A DNA stretch of 64,000 nt from Saprospiraceae bacterium (GCA_016719615.1 JADJYQ010000001.1:1028501-1092500); one strand, 5' to 3'; numbered from the stretch's first letter, positions 17,936 to 27,007 are shown. Numbers and translations: made by a program. The notes: generated from the sequence alone by a model not told the origin.

Positions 17936-18490
17936 TTGTTGCTGAATTCCAAAGCTTTGAATAGTAAATTTATCAGCTTGTTATTAATATCCTGTCTACT
18001 GGTGCCGGCCTGTATGACTTATAGCTATCTGCAATTGCAAAAGAGACAGGTCAAAAAGGAAGTCAAAAAATTGCTCATCTCAGGTATCGATAGGGAAGAC
18101 CTGGTTTTATTGAAATTTACGGATGAAGAAATGAAATCTCAATTGCAATGGGAACATTCAAAGGAATTCAAATTCAAAGGCGAAATGTTCGATGTTGTCG
18201 AACGCAACATAGTTGGGGATACCACTTATTTTTGGTGCTGGTGGGATTATAAAGAGACTAAACTCTGCAAACTTTTGGACCAATTGACCAACTATGCAGT
18301 GGGAAATCTTCCTGAGCAGAGGGATCACCAAGAAAGATTATATTCATTTTTTAAATCGCTATTTATCACTGAACCATTGATCTCACTGGATATTGCTATC
18401 ACTCCAAAAAAGAAGCGCATTTTCGAGGTTCATGAATATTTTACTTCAACGATTATAGTGCCTCCCGCACCGCCTCCGAAATTCGTTTGA
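17936..18490 (+). CDS. small anchored protein preceding a TonB-dependent receptor
   Basis: The product is 184 aa from a TTG start; no ATG is available before the hydrophobic segment FISLLLISCLLVPACMTYSY (residues 12-31), which is either an anchor or a lipoprotein signal with Cys26. Residues 35-150 are soluble and charged, with KGEMFDVVERNIVGDTTYF-type strands. The chain ends in a proline-rich tail (IIVPPAPPPKFV). Bacteroidota commonly encode a protein of this length and ending just before TonB receptors of the heme/metal class, so it may take part in the same uptake. Its molecular role is unknown. Confidence 0.6.
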   Translation: MLLNSKALNSKFISLLLISCLLVPACMTYSYLQLQKRQVKKEVKKLLISGIDREDLVLLKFTDEEMKSQLQWEHSKEFKFKGEMFDVVERNIVGDTTYFWCWWDYKETKLCKLLDQLTNYAVGNLPEQRDHQERLYSFFKSLFITEPLISLDIAITPKKKRIFEVHEYFTSTIIVPPAPPPKFV

Positions 18491-18577
18491 TCAAATTTAT
18501 TTATTTCATTTTAAGATGGTCTGCTGTAATTAAGCGGACTGTATTTATTTTATTTATTAATATAATTTGATTTCACA

Positions 18578-20989
18578 ATGAAACGAATTTTCATACTTTG
18601 CTTATTTACGGCCTTCGCCTTCAGTGCGCGACTCCAAACAATAAGTATCAAAGATCAACTAACAGGCGAAGCCATTGAAGCAGTGACCTTATTGAGTGAA
18701 GCACCCAAAGCTTTTGCTTCTACAAATGCAAAGGGCCAGGCAGATTTCACTGCATTCCGGAATGCCCAAATGATACAGATCCTAAGGTTTGGATATAAAA
18801 CTCTCGTCAAAAATTATGCAGAAATTGAGCAGATGAATTTTGAGATTCTTTTGGAGGCTACGACGACGCATTTCGAAGAGATCGTAGTATCTGCAACCCG
18901 ATGGAAACAATCATCAAAAAACATTCCTTCTAAAATAGCAGTTATTTCTCCAAAAGACCTGGCTTCATATAATCCTCAAACAGCTGCTGACTTATTGGCT
19001 TCTTCGGGTGAGGTCTTTATACAAAAAAGTCAGCAAGGTGGTGGGAGTCCCATGATCCGGGGCTTTGCAACCAACCGATTATTATATACCGTTGACGGAG
19101 TTCGGATGAATTCCGCCATCTTTAGAGCGGGGAATATTCAAAATGTTATTTCATTGGATCCATTTGCCATTGAAAATACAGAGGTTTTCTTCGGACCGGG
19201 GTCTATCATTTACGGGAGCGATGCTATCGGTGGTGTCATGAGCTTTCAGACCTTAACTCCGCAAATGTCCTCGACGGAACAATTATTGATCAATGGCAAA
19301 GCAGTAAGCAGATATTCATCGGCAAATGATGAAATCACAAATCATTTTGATGTAAATATCGGTTGGAATAAATGGGCATCAGTTAGCAGTATGACCTATT
19401 CGAAATATGGTAATTTGAGAATGGGAAAAAATGGCCCCGCTGAATATCTCAAACAATTCTATGTGCAAAGAATAGACAGTATTGACAGAGTTGTTGAGAA
19501 TCTTGATCCCAGGGTTCAGAACCCAACAGCATATTCCCAAATCAATTTCATGCAAAAATTTCGCTTCACGCCGACCATAAATTGGGATATAGAATATGGA
19601 TTTCATTTTTCTGAAACCTCCGAGTTTTCGCGGTATGATCGTCTTATTGAAAAACAAAGCAACGGCCTGCCTGTCTCGGCTGTATGGAACTATGGTCCGC
19701 AAATTTGGAGTATGAATAATTTGTCAATAGCATATACCGGGCCCAACAAATTGTACGATGGAGTTACATTGCGCCTGGCGCATCAGTATTTTGAAGAGAG
19801 CAGGATTGATCGGAGATTCAATCATCATCGTTTGCGTAATAATGCAGAGCAAGTCCAGGCATATTCTGCGAATTTGGATTTTGAAAAAAACATCAATAAG
19901 CATCGTTTATATTATGGTCTTGAATATGTTTTAAATGATGTAAAATCTAGAGGGACAGCTACTGATATCAGAAGTGGAAATCCAATTCTCGTACCCGATA
20001 GATACCCTGCATCCACGTGGACGAGTTATGCCGCTTATGGAAATTATCAATATCTCGCATCCGATTGATTATTATTGCAAGCCGGTTTGAGATTTGGAGC
20101 TTTTGATATTCAATCGGATTTTGCAAGGCATCTCGATTTTTTTCCATTTGATTTTGTGGAATCAAATGTTAAGAATTCTGCAATTATTGGAAGTGTGGGT
20201 ATGGTTTGCAGACCCGAGGAAAGTTTTAAAATCAGCATCAATGCAAGTACTGGATTTCGTGCACCAAATGTCGATGACATCGGGAAAATATTTGATTTTG
20301 TTTCCGGTGAAGTCATCGTTCCCAATACTTCATTAAAAGCAGAACACGCTTACAATGCAGAGATAGGCATTACTAAAATATTTGGTGACAGATTAAAGTT
20401 TGAGTTGGCCTGTTTTTATACTTATCTGAATGCTGCAATGGTTCGAAGAGCGTTTCAAGTCAATGGACAGGATAGTATTTTGTATGATGGGGAATTGAGT
20501 AAAGTATATGCCATTCAGAACGCAGCTTATGGAAAAGTTTATGGATTTAATGCCGGGCTTGAAATCAAATTGGGCAAAGGTTTTAGTTTGATTTCAAAAT
20601 ATAATATTCAAGTCGGAAAAGAAGAAATGGACAATGGGGAAGTTAAACCCTCCAGACATGCTGCACCTGCATTTGGATTGAGCTCTTTGGCATTTCACAA
20701 AAACAAATTGGACATGCAAGTTTATGCGACATATAGTGCAGGAGTTCGTTTCGAAGATTTGAATCCGGAAGAACAAGGCAAGCCCGCTATTTATGCTATA
20801 GATGCCAACGGAAATCCTTTTTCGCCTTCATGGTATACGCTTAATTTTAAAGCAATGTACCAATTGCATCAAAATTGGTCTGTAAGCTCAGGTATTGAAA
20901 ACATAACAGATCAGCGTTACAAAACTTATAGTTCTGGATTGGTTGCTCCCGGAAGAAATTTTGTCATTGCCTTGAGGGCGCAGTTTTAA
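18578..20989 (+). CDS. TonB-dependent outer-membrane receptor, interrupted by an in-frame TGA
   Basis: The coding frame runs from 18578 to 20989 (803 aa) with one stop, TGA at 20066-20068 (codon 497). Both sides are in the same frame: NYQYLASD, stop, LLLQAGLRFGAFD. Order: signal peptide (1-19), carboxypeptidase-regulatory-like domain (20-95), plug (115-230, with GSPMIRGFATNRLLYTVDGV and FFGPGSIIYGSDAIGGVMSF), then a 22-strand barrel ending NFVIALRAQF. The plug resembles hemoglobin/transferrin-type receptors, so heme or an iron complex is the likely cargo, energised by TonB-ExbBD. The stop probably arose from CGA (Arg) to TGA. Whether it is real or a sequence error cannot be told here. Confidence 0.87.
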
Positions 20990-21050
20990 TGATATGCCTC
21001 GTTAGGTGAAAAATATCGTTAGCCAATATGGAATGCGATTATTCGCCACA

Positions 21051-21124
21051 AAGTCACAAAGACGCGAAGCACCACGAAGTGGAAAAACTTAGTGGGCCTT
21101 AGTGTCTTTGCGTCTTCGGGGCAC
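21051..21124. repeat. composite palindromic element, copy 1
   Basis: The left arm reads GCCACAAAGTCACAAAGACG and the right arm ends GTCTTTGCGTCTTCGGGGCA; the arms are imperfect inverted copies around ACCACGAAGTGG. It is the first of three full copies in this spacer, and an inverted copy lies at 32836-32915. The vocabulary (ACTAAGG, CACGAAG, CACAAAG in both orientations) suggests a long hairpin in RNA or DNA. Confidence 0.7.
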
Positions 21125-21125
21125 A

Positions 21126-21213
21126 GATGAAGCCTAAAGCTCAAAGCCCTAGCCCAAAGCCTAAAGCCTAAAGCCCAAAGCTCTTTAATGCAATATTAAT
21201 AATCGCTTATTTT
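21126..21213. repeat. AAAGCCTAAAGC run with inverted partner at 32.8 kb
   Basis: Six or so copies of the hexamer-like unit (A)AAGCC(C/T)A are followed by CTCTTTAATGCAATATTAAT and AATCGC. The reverse complement of 32772-32826 gives nearly the same string (AAAGCTCTTTAATGCGATAT...). About 43 bp are near-identical in inverted orientation. Shorter runs lie at 32441-32476, 39353-39389 and 41196-41220. Confidence 0.7.
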
Positions 21214-21300
21214 CTATTCCTTTGTGATCCTTTGTGCCTTCGTGGCAATAACAAGCCGAACAGAGCTCCGACCTTTAATAAATATCGAATCCTAAAAAGA

Positions 21301-21545
21301 AGATCTCGAAAAAGCGAGGCCACAAAGTCACGAAGACACAAAGTACCACGAAGTGGAAAACTTAGTGGTCCTTAGTGCCTTAGCGCCTTCGTGGCAATAA
21401 AAAGCCCAATAGAATTCCGAACATTAATAAATATCGTATAAAATGAAGATCTCGAAAAAGCGAGGCCACAAAGTCACGAAGACACAAAGTACCACAAAGT
21501 GGAAAGCTTAGTGGTCCTTAGTGCCTTAGCGCCTTCGTGGCTATC
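21301..21545. repeat. two tandem 146-bp units of the palindromic element
   Basis: AGATCTCGAAAAAGCGAGGC occurs at 21301 and again at 21447, a period of 146 bp. Each unit contains a full imperfect palindrome from GCCACAAAGTCACGAAGACA to TTAGTGCCTTAGCGCCTTCG followed by TGGC. The units differ at only a few positions, so the duplication is recent. Confidence 0.75.
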
Positions 21546-21601
21546 TTAAACACCCTACGAAGCCCAAAATAAAATATTTAAAAATCAACAACATATTTAT
21601 T

Positions 21602-21620
21602 TAACTTTGCGTTTCAAAGT
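21602..21620 (+). promoter_or_regulatory. -7 box overlapped by ACTTTG-N5-CAAAGT inverted repeat, site 1
   Basis: TAACTTTG (21602-21609) fits the Bacteroidota -7 consensus TAnnTTTG. Its last six bases are the left arm of an inverted repeat ACTTTG-CGTTT-CAAAGT (21604-21620), whose right arm would fall at about the transcription start. The gene starts 19 bp downstream. An almost identical site lies before the third gene of the same module at 22579-22597. The arrangement fits an operator for the HTH_34 regulator encoded between them; that binding is inference. Confidence 0.6.
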
Positions 21621-21638
21621 ACTTTTAATATCAATTGA

Positions 21639-22268
21639 ATGAAGCAAGCAAATGAACCCATAGAAACCTTAAAAGAAATCCGGTCCTTAATGGAGCGCTC
21701 GTCCAGATTCCTGTCATTGAGCGGACTGTCGGGCGTGATTGCCGGGATGGCAGCATTAGCAGGGATTGCCGCCATTTATAGTTTCCTGGGACTTTCCTTT
21801 GATGAAGCCGGATATCATCGTTTCCTCAACGTTGAGTCCAATCCAAATGCATATTACTTTATTGGGATCATTCTTCTGACCGTGTTGCTGGTCTCCATTG
21901 CTGCAGCCACCTGGCTTACCATCCGGAAAGCAAATCAGGATGGCCAGTCTATTTGGGATCCTACCGCTAAAAGACTGTTGTTGAATTTATGTATACCACT
22001 CATCGTCGGAGGCGTGTATTGCATCATTCTTTTATATCATCAGCAAATAAAATTTATAATGCCACTAACATTGATATTCTATGGCTTAGCACTAATCAAT
22101 GCAAGTAAATACACCATGGCACACATTCGCTATTTAGGTTTCGTCCAAATTTGTATTGGTTTGTTGGCTTCTTTATTTTTAGAATACGGCTTACTGTTCT
22201 GGGCCTTGGGTTTTGGACTCGTGCATATAACGTATGGGATCATTAGCTACTATAAATACGAAGCGTGA
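21639..22268 (+). CDS. membrane protein of HTH_34 regulator module
   Basis: The product is 209 aa. A soluble amphipathic N-terminus (KQANEPIETLKEIRSLMERS) precedes six hydrophobic segments, beginning LSGLSGVIAGMAALAGIAAI and YYFIGIILLTVLLVSIAAAT and ending FWALGFGLVHITYGIISYY. The N-terminal IRSLMERSSRFLSLSGLSG signature is typical of uncharacterised Bacteroidota membrane proteins encoded directly before a small winged-helix regulator. Its TGA overlaps the GTG start of that regulator by 4 bp, so the two are translationally coupled. It may sense a membrane state and pass it to the regulator; this is inferred from context only. Confidence 0.72.
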   Translation: MKQANEPIETLKEIRSLMERSSRFLSLSGLSGVIAGMAALAGIAAIYSFLGLSFDEAGYHRFLNVESNPNAYYFIGIILLTVLLVSIAAATWLTIRKANQDGQSIWDPTAKRLLLNLCIPLIVGGVYCIILLYHQQIKFIMPLTLIFYGLALINASKYTMAHIRYLGFVQICIGLLASLFLEYGLLFWALGFGLVHITYGIISYYKYEA

Positions 22269-22564
22269 AAAATTTCATCGAAGATTTAAATAAGGCCTTT
22301 GAAAGCAGGGTGCGCCTGGGCATCATGTCAATCCTGATGGTCAACGATTCGGTCGATTTCAACACCCTCAAAGAGCATTTGCAAATCACCGATGGCAATT
22401 TGGCCAGCCACATTCAGGCATTGGAAAAATTGAAATACATCTTGGTCAAAAAACAATTTGTAGGTAAGAAGCCAAATACCTCATATGCCGCTTCAAAATC
22501 CGGTAAAAGAGCATTTGGCGAGCATCTCGATGCTCTTGAAAAACTGATCCGGAAATCAAATTGA
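22265..22564 (+). CDS. winged-helix transcriptional regulator (HTH_34 family)
   Basis: The product is 99 aa, consisting of a single winged helix-turn-helix. Helix 1-2 region: AFESRVRLGIMSILMVNDSV; recognition region: FNTLKEHLQITDGNLASHIQ; wing: KKQFVGKKPNTSYAASKSGK, then a C-terminal dimerisation helix. This is the PF13601-type MarR/ArsR-like fold, without a ligand domain. The GTG start overlaps the preceding stop (GTGA). Two matching inverted repeats over -7 boxes, before the first and third genes of this cluster, are good candidates for its operators, implying autoregulation. Confidence 0.88.
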   Translation: MKNFIEDLNKAFESRVRLGIMSILMVNDSVDFNTLKEHLQITDGNLASHIQALEKLKYILVKKQFVGKKPNTSYAASKSGKRAFGEHLDALEKLIRKSN

Positions 22565-22578
22565 ATTTTTTTATTTAT

Positions 22579-22597
22579 TAACTTTGAAAAACAAAGT
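22579..22597 (+). promoter_or_regulatory. -7 box overlapped by ACTTTG-N5-CAAAGT inverted repeat, site 2
   Basis: TAACTTTG (22579-22586) matches TAnnTTTG. The inverted repeat ACTTTG-AAAAA-CAAAGT spans 22581-22597 and is followed by TACTTTTTAAAAATATTAAA, closely like site 1 (TACTTTTAATATCAATTG). It also argues against the TTG at 22584 as a start codon for the next gene, since that TTG lies inside the operator. Confidence 0.6.
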
Positions 22598-22628
22598 ACT
22601 TTTTAAAAATATTAAACTGAATTTAAAA

Positions 22629-23904
22629 ATGGAAACACAAAACACTTCAGCAATCCCGCCGATGAGAACCGAAATTCTAAATAATCTGGATGCACCCGGG
22701 GAACTTGAAAAATTGTACCGGAAAGATAAATCCCAATTCAAAAGGGAATTCAACCATTTATATCCCGAAATCAAAGCTTCCAAATCAGCTCCATTTTGGA
22801 ACGAACGTTTAAATTTTGAAAACGAAGGTATATCCTGGGGCTCTTCAAAGGAATTGCTCTTGGTATTGCTGGCCATTATTGTTTCGGGATTAATTGCAAA
22901 AATTCCCCACTTTACGGGCATTTCAGAGGATTATTTTTATCCCCGCAATTTGGGCTTTGCGGTGTTTCCAACTTTGACGTTTTACCTCGCCTGGAAAACC
23001 GTTTGTCTTCTAAAAGTCTGGGTATTGTTTTTTAATTTTCCTGATTTCTGTTATCTACATCAATACGCTCCCCAATATTTTGCCCAGCGATACCTTGATT
23101 CTTGCCTGTATTCATTTGCCCCTTGTGCTTTGGGCTGTCCTTGCTTATGTTTTCACCGGGTCAGCGCTGATGGATGTTCACAAACGTTTGGATTTTCTCC
23201 GGTTCAACGGCGAACTCCTGGTGATCGCAGCGATTAAGTTGATTTGCGGGGGATTACTAACGGTTGTTAGTTTCGGACTCTTCGAACTTATAGGCATTAA
23301 TGTAGAGCCATTTTTTGAAAAATACATCCTCGCATTTGGTCTCCCTGCAGTTCCCATATTGGGAGCGTATCTGGTACAATCGAATCCGCAACTGGTCAAA
23401 ATGATAGCACCCGTAGTGGCCAAAATCTTTACGCCCCTCGTGATCGTCATGCTCATCGTTTATCTCATAGCAGTGGTGTACTCAGGGAAAGACCCCTATA
23501 ATGACAGGGAATTTCTTCTCTTATTTAATGTATTGCTCATCGGCGTTATGGCACTTGTATTTTTTTCAATTTCAGCGGATCCACACAATTCAACAAGTAA
23601 GTCCGGACATTATTTATTATTAGCCTTAACCGGCATCACCATTATTGTAAATGCAATTGCGCTTTCAGCCATTCTCTTCCGAATTTCAGAATGGGGCTTG
23701 ACTCCCAACCGAATGGCTGTTATGGGTTCGAATGTTTTGATGTTGTTGCATTTATGTCTGCTCACCTATCAACTCTTTCAAAGTGTTAAAGAGAAATTTA
23801 TAAGCTCAAGAGTTGAAATCGCTATTGCAAGGTATTTGCCTATATATCTTGTTTGGGCTTTGATTGTAATTTTTATATTTCCTTTGTTGTTTCATTTTCA
23901 ATAG
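22629..23904 (+). CDS. polytopic membrane protein (DUF4153-like), frame broken near 23.0 kb
   Basis: Two frames overlap between 22981 and 23080. Removing one T from T6 (23028-23033), or adding one A at 22995-22998 plus one T, joins them; the second option gives LAWKNRLSSKSLGIVFLIFL and reads more naturally. The product is then about 424 aa. It has a soluble N-terminus (METQNTSAIPPMRTEILNNL) and about ten membrane segments, with a conserved-looking motif YSGKDPYNDREFLLLFN before the eighth. DUF4153-type proteins look like this, but the assignment is tentative. It has its own operator-promoter (22579-22597) and belongs to the HTH_34 module. Confidence 0.65.
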
Positions 23905-24022
23905 CTTTAGGATTTGCGTAAGTTCATTTTGCGACAATGGTTTAAGTAAGGCCTCATATACTTTTGAATTGTTTTTATAAACCAAGTTTAATTATTAAAT
24001 TTGAGATCTTAAAAGTAAATAT

Positions 24023-24601
24023 ATGCCCATAAATATTTCGGGTTTTCAAGAAGTTTTTGACATTCTCAAAGAATTAGTTTCTGGTGTTAAATCTGCCCTC
24101 CAAATACCTGAGAAGCATCGGAAAGAAATGCTGGAAGCGGTAGCAGATACTGCAGAACTAGTTGACGAAACGCTTACCATTCTTAAGCAACATCTCACCG
24201 GAGTTATTTCTGAATTGAAGTTTGGAGATCAACAAAAGGCCAAGCAGTTAATCAGTGAATTAGGAAGTTTTCCGGGATGGGAAACTAAGTACCGTCAATT
24301 TCAACTTTGCGATAAACTTCGGGAGGCGAGTTTTAATCTGGAAAGGAGAGGGCTTTATGCCTTGTTGAATCGATTGATTTATAATGATCCTGATTTGATT
24401 AAACAGAAAATGTGGGACTATATAGGCGGTGAAGCCAATGCTGCAAATTCAGTAGGTACGCTGCTGCTCGAACTTTCGAGTCTTGATGCCAAAGTGGATT
24501 CAGAATTTGATACAGTCGTAAATTCAATGGAGCAAGCTCGTAATGAAGTTAGTAAATGGAGGCAGGTGTTTATCGATTTTGAAAAAGAATTGAGAGCATA
24601 A
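24023..24601 (+). CDS. hypothetical all-helical protein
   Basis: The product is 192 aa. It is soluble, with no signal or membrane segment, and predicted almost entirely alpha-helical: GFQEVFDILKELVSGVKSAL, HRKEMLEAVADTAELVDETL, and a C-terminal helix with VVNSMEQARNEVSKWRQVFI. Heptad-like spacing in the first 70 residues allows a coiled coil. I do not recognise a family. It stands alone between the HTH_34 module and a set of small membrane proteins. Confidence 0.6.
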   Translation: MPINISGFQEVFDILKELVSGVKSALQIPEKHRKEMLEAVADTAELVDETLTILKQHLTGVISELKFGDQQKAKQLISELGSFPGWETKYRQFQLCDKLREASFNLERRGLYALLNRLIYNDPDLIKQKMWDYIGGEANAANSVGTLLLELSSLDAKVDSEFDTVVNSMEQARNEVSKWRQVFIDFEKELRA

Positions 24602-24771
24602 ATTGATGGGAGATCAAATAATGGATTATATACATTGAAAATTCGACTTGTGATTTGTCCTGGAAGTAGGATTAATGTAAGTTTTTACTGGGATTGTATA
24701 ACGTCAACACACATTGCTTATCGGATATTTGCATTGTTGGGATAGATAAGTCTCAGAAGAAAATCAGTATC

Positions 24772-25101
24772 ATGAAAAACTTAATTCAAATTTTATTGAT
24801 GAGTGCCTTGTTCTTTGGGCTCATACCCGCTTTGTCAGCGCAATTGACAGCATCTGTCGATGCCATTCCCGAGCGAAAAGAAGAAATAAAAATATCTGAA
24901 GCGGATGTTGCTAAAACTTTGAATGCAAGGCTGACGGAAATTAAAAAAATGGATAAAAGAGGATTATCAGCCATCCAAAAAAAGGAATTACGCGATGAGG
25001 TGAAAGCCATAAAATCAGAACTCAAAGCAAATGGAGGAGGTGTTTATCTTTCTCTTGGTGGCATTCTACTCATAATATTATTGTTAGTGCTTTTGCTTTA
25101 A
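24772..25101 (+). CDS. small exported protein with C-terminal membrane helix
   Basis: From the ATG at 24772 the product is 109 aa; a longer frame starts at a TTG (24694) but lacks a signal there. A signal peptide (MKNLIQILLMSALFFGLIPA) is followed by a charged helical segment (LTEIKKMDKRGLSAIQKKEL) and a C-terminal glycine-led hydrophobic helix (GGGVYLSLGGILLIILLLVL). Similar short proteins accompany CsbD/YtxH-type stress proteins in Bacteroidota. Role unknown. Confidence 0.65.
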   Translation: MKNLIQILLMSALFFGLIPALSAQLTASVDAIPERKEEIKISEADVAKTLNARLTEIKKMDKRGLSAIQKKELRDEVKAIKSELKANGGGVYLSLGGILLIILLLVLLL

Positions 25102-25410
25102 GGTAATTTTGTGTTTAAATAACACTTTTATAAACGAATGAAGTCATTTAAGCACTTGAGGTAGAAGAGTTTGAGCTTTGTATGAGTAATCCATTTTATT
25201 AAATCGGAAAATACTTATTGATAATAAAATTCGTATTATAAAATGCTTTTTTCTACCTGCATAGACAAAGGTTCTTGTTTTGGTATTTGAAATCCAACAG
25301 TTACTTCCATATAGTAAAATTAACAATGAATGCAACGACTGCTCTGTTCCTCGCACATTCATTCATAAATCATTCTCTCGTAATAATTTTTTAAAAAAAT
25401 ATAGTACCAC

Positions 25411-25632
25411 ATGCAAACAAAAGTACCCGGCCTGATATTAATTATCATTGGTGTTATTATGATTGCTTATAATGGCTTTAATTATCAAACGACTGAGAAA
25501 TTGGTTGAAATAGGGCCTGTACAAATAGAAACAAAAAAGAATAACTTTGTAGAATTGTCGCCATACTTGGGTGCTGTTTTATTGGTAGCGGGTATTTTCT
25601 TACTCTTGCGCACGAAAAAAGTTTTAGCTTAA
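25411..25632 (+). CDS. small two-helix membrane protein (DUF3185-like)
   Basis: The product is 73 aa: MQTKVPGLILIIIGVIMIAY as first membrane helix, an exposed loop of about 25 residues (TTEKLVEIGPVQIETKKNNF) and a second helix (YLGAVLLVAGIFLLLR). This matches the size and loop wording of DUF3185-like proteins. It belongs to a run of four or five small membrane proteins between 24.7 and 26.6 kb, probably envelope-stress related by analogy. Confidence 0.7.
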   Translation: MQTKVPGLILIIIGVIMIAYNGFNYQTTEKLVEIGPVQIETKKNNFVELSPYLGAVLLVAGIFLLLRTKKVLA

Positions 25633-25665
25633 ACAATCATCTAAATAAATTCTTAAAAATCAGTT

Positions 25666-25851
25666 ATGCCAATTTTCAATGTTTTAATCGTATTAATTGT
25701 TGCTGGTTTTGTTCTCTGGCTGATTAATAATTATATTCCCATGGACAACAAAATTAAAAACATACTCAATACAGTAGCTGTCATTGTAGTAATACTTTGG
25801 TTGCTGCAGGTTTTCGGACTTATAGATTTCCTAAAGAGTATCAAAGTGTAA
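25666..25851 (+). CDS. Thivi_2564-type small membrane protein, copy 1
   Basis: The product is 61 aa with two hydrophobic helices: MPIFNVLIVLIVAGFVLWLI and ILNTVAVIVVILWLLQVFGL, joined by NNYIPMDNKIKN. The P-M-D-x-K-I-K-x-I-L-N signature is the hallmark of this family. A second paralogue, with the same signature, is encoded at 26375. No function has been shown for the family; many occurrences are in stress-responsive loci. Confidence 0.85.
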   Translation: MPIFNVLIVLIVAGFVLWLINNYIPMDNKIKNILNTVAVIVVILWLLQVFGLIDFLKSIKV

Positions 25852-25916
25852 AATCACTTCGGAATTACATTTATTTCACCTTATAAATATGAATCAATAT
25901 GAGAACATTTACATTT

Positions 25917-26340
25917 ATGAAACAAATAAATTTCATATTTTACTATAGCCTTTCAATTCTATTGCTGCTTGCGCTTCCATCTTGTGCTAAAAAATAGCCT
26001 TCCTAAATTCATCTGTAGTGCCTGCTGCACAAGGTAATGTAACTATGAAGGTAGACAAGAATAAGAATTATAGCATTGATATGGAAATCTATAATTTGGC
26101 TGAACCAGACAGGTTACAACCCCCGGCAAGATATACATCGTTTGGATGGAGACGGATCAGGATATGACCAAAAATATTGGGCAAATAAAAACATCATCGG
26201 GTACTTTTTCAAAAGGGCTAAAAGCATCTTTTCAAACAGTCACGTCCACAAAACCCACGAAAATATTTATCACTGCTGAAGATGATCCTAATACCCAGGT
26301 TCCCAACTGGAAAGTGGTCTTATCCACTTCCCATTTTTAA
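25917..26340 (+). CDS. small lipoprotein, frame broken at two points
   Basis: A lipoprotein signal (MKQINFIFYYSLSILLLLAL then PSC) starts at 25917 (or ATG 25899). It hits a stop after AKK. Adding one A to the A6 run at 25989-25994 continues it as KKIAFLNSSVVPAAQGNVTM, KVDKNKNYSIDMEIYNLAEP. A second one-base gap near 26114-26116 is needed to reach TTPGKIYIVWMETDQDMTKN and the final part, which ends WKVVLSTSHF at 26340. The restored protein is about 140 aa, beta-rich (LKASFQTVTSTKPTKIFITA). It lies between the two Thivi_2564-type genes. Family not recognised. Confidence 0.6.
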
Positions 26341-26374
26341 TGTTTAAATTCACATTTTAAAGAATAATTTTCAT

Positions 26375-26542
26375 ATGCCACTATTAAATATACTTATTGT
26401 GCTGATTGTTGTTGGAGTCATATTATGGCTTGTTAATAACTTTGTACCAATGGATCAAAAGATCAAAAGTATCCTCAATGTTGTTGCCGTTATTATTGTC
26501 ATCATGTGGTTGTTGAGGGCATTTGGTATTGTTTCGATTTGA
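26375..26542 (+). CDS. Thivi_2564-type small membrane protein, copy 2
   Basis: The product is 55 aa: MPLLNILIVLIVVGVILWLV, then NNFVPMDQKIKSILN and VVAVIIVIMWLLRAFG. It aligns end to end with the protein encoded at 25666, sharing the P-M-D-x-K-I-K-x-I-L-N core and both helices. It is short enough to be missed by automatic gene finding. The two copies with the lipoprotein between them suggest a local duplication. Confidence 0.8.
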   Translation: MPLLNILIVLIVVGVILWLVNNFVPMDQKIKSILNVVAVIIVIMWLLRAFGIVSI

Positions 26543-27007
26543 CAAGGTTCAGGTTTTGATTTTTGAAATTTTTATAGCTTTCATGAATTTGTAAAGCTCT
26601 GCAACTGTGATTTGCATGCAATGTAAATCCATCGGCACTTTAAAAGACCTTAGCGCTTTCAATCAGCAATTCTGGCTTTTTACGGAGATCCTTACAGATT
26701 TCTGAAGTTGGGAGTCTATTGAAAAATAAAACACGAGCCTTTCTTATAATAGATAGGGATGATGCCGTAGGAGATCAAAAGCAATTCTTGAGCAGTGATT
26801 AGCTGTTTTTGAGTTTGAGGTTAATAGGGATAAAACTATTAATACATATCATTTATAAACTCCAACGTACGTCTGTAAATGTTCTCATTGATGATCGGGT
26901 ATCATAGATGCCATTCGCGATCTAATAGGAAAAGGACTCCGTTTTAAAATCCCGTTGATAAATATGAATTTGTTTTAAAATTCATTGATTTTATTGAAGA
27001 ATATTGG

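Larger units (their letters stand above)
20990..21638. other. gene-free stretch filled with dispersed palindromic repeats
   Basis: This 649-bp spacer holds several copies of a GCCACAAAG...CTTCGTGGC element, a run of AAAGCCTAAAGC motifs, and at its right end the promoter and operator of the next operon. No coding frame is convincing. The repeats are listed separately. Confidence 0.75.

Noticed and set aside
20066..20068. TGA recoded as Trp or selenocysteine in the TonB receptor
   Set aside because: The position is most likely an Arg in relatives, no SECIS-like hairpin follows, and TGA is used as an ordinary stop in many genes here.
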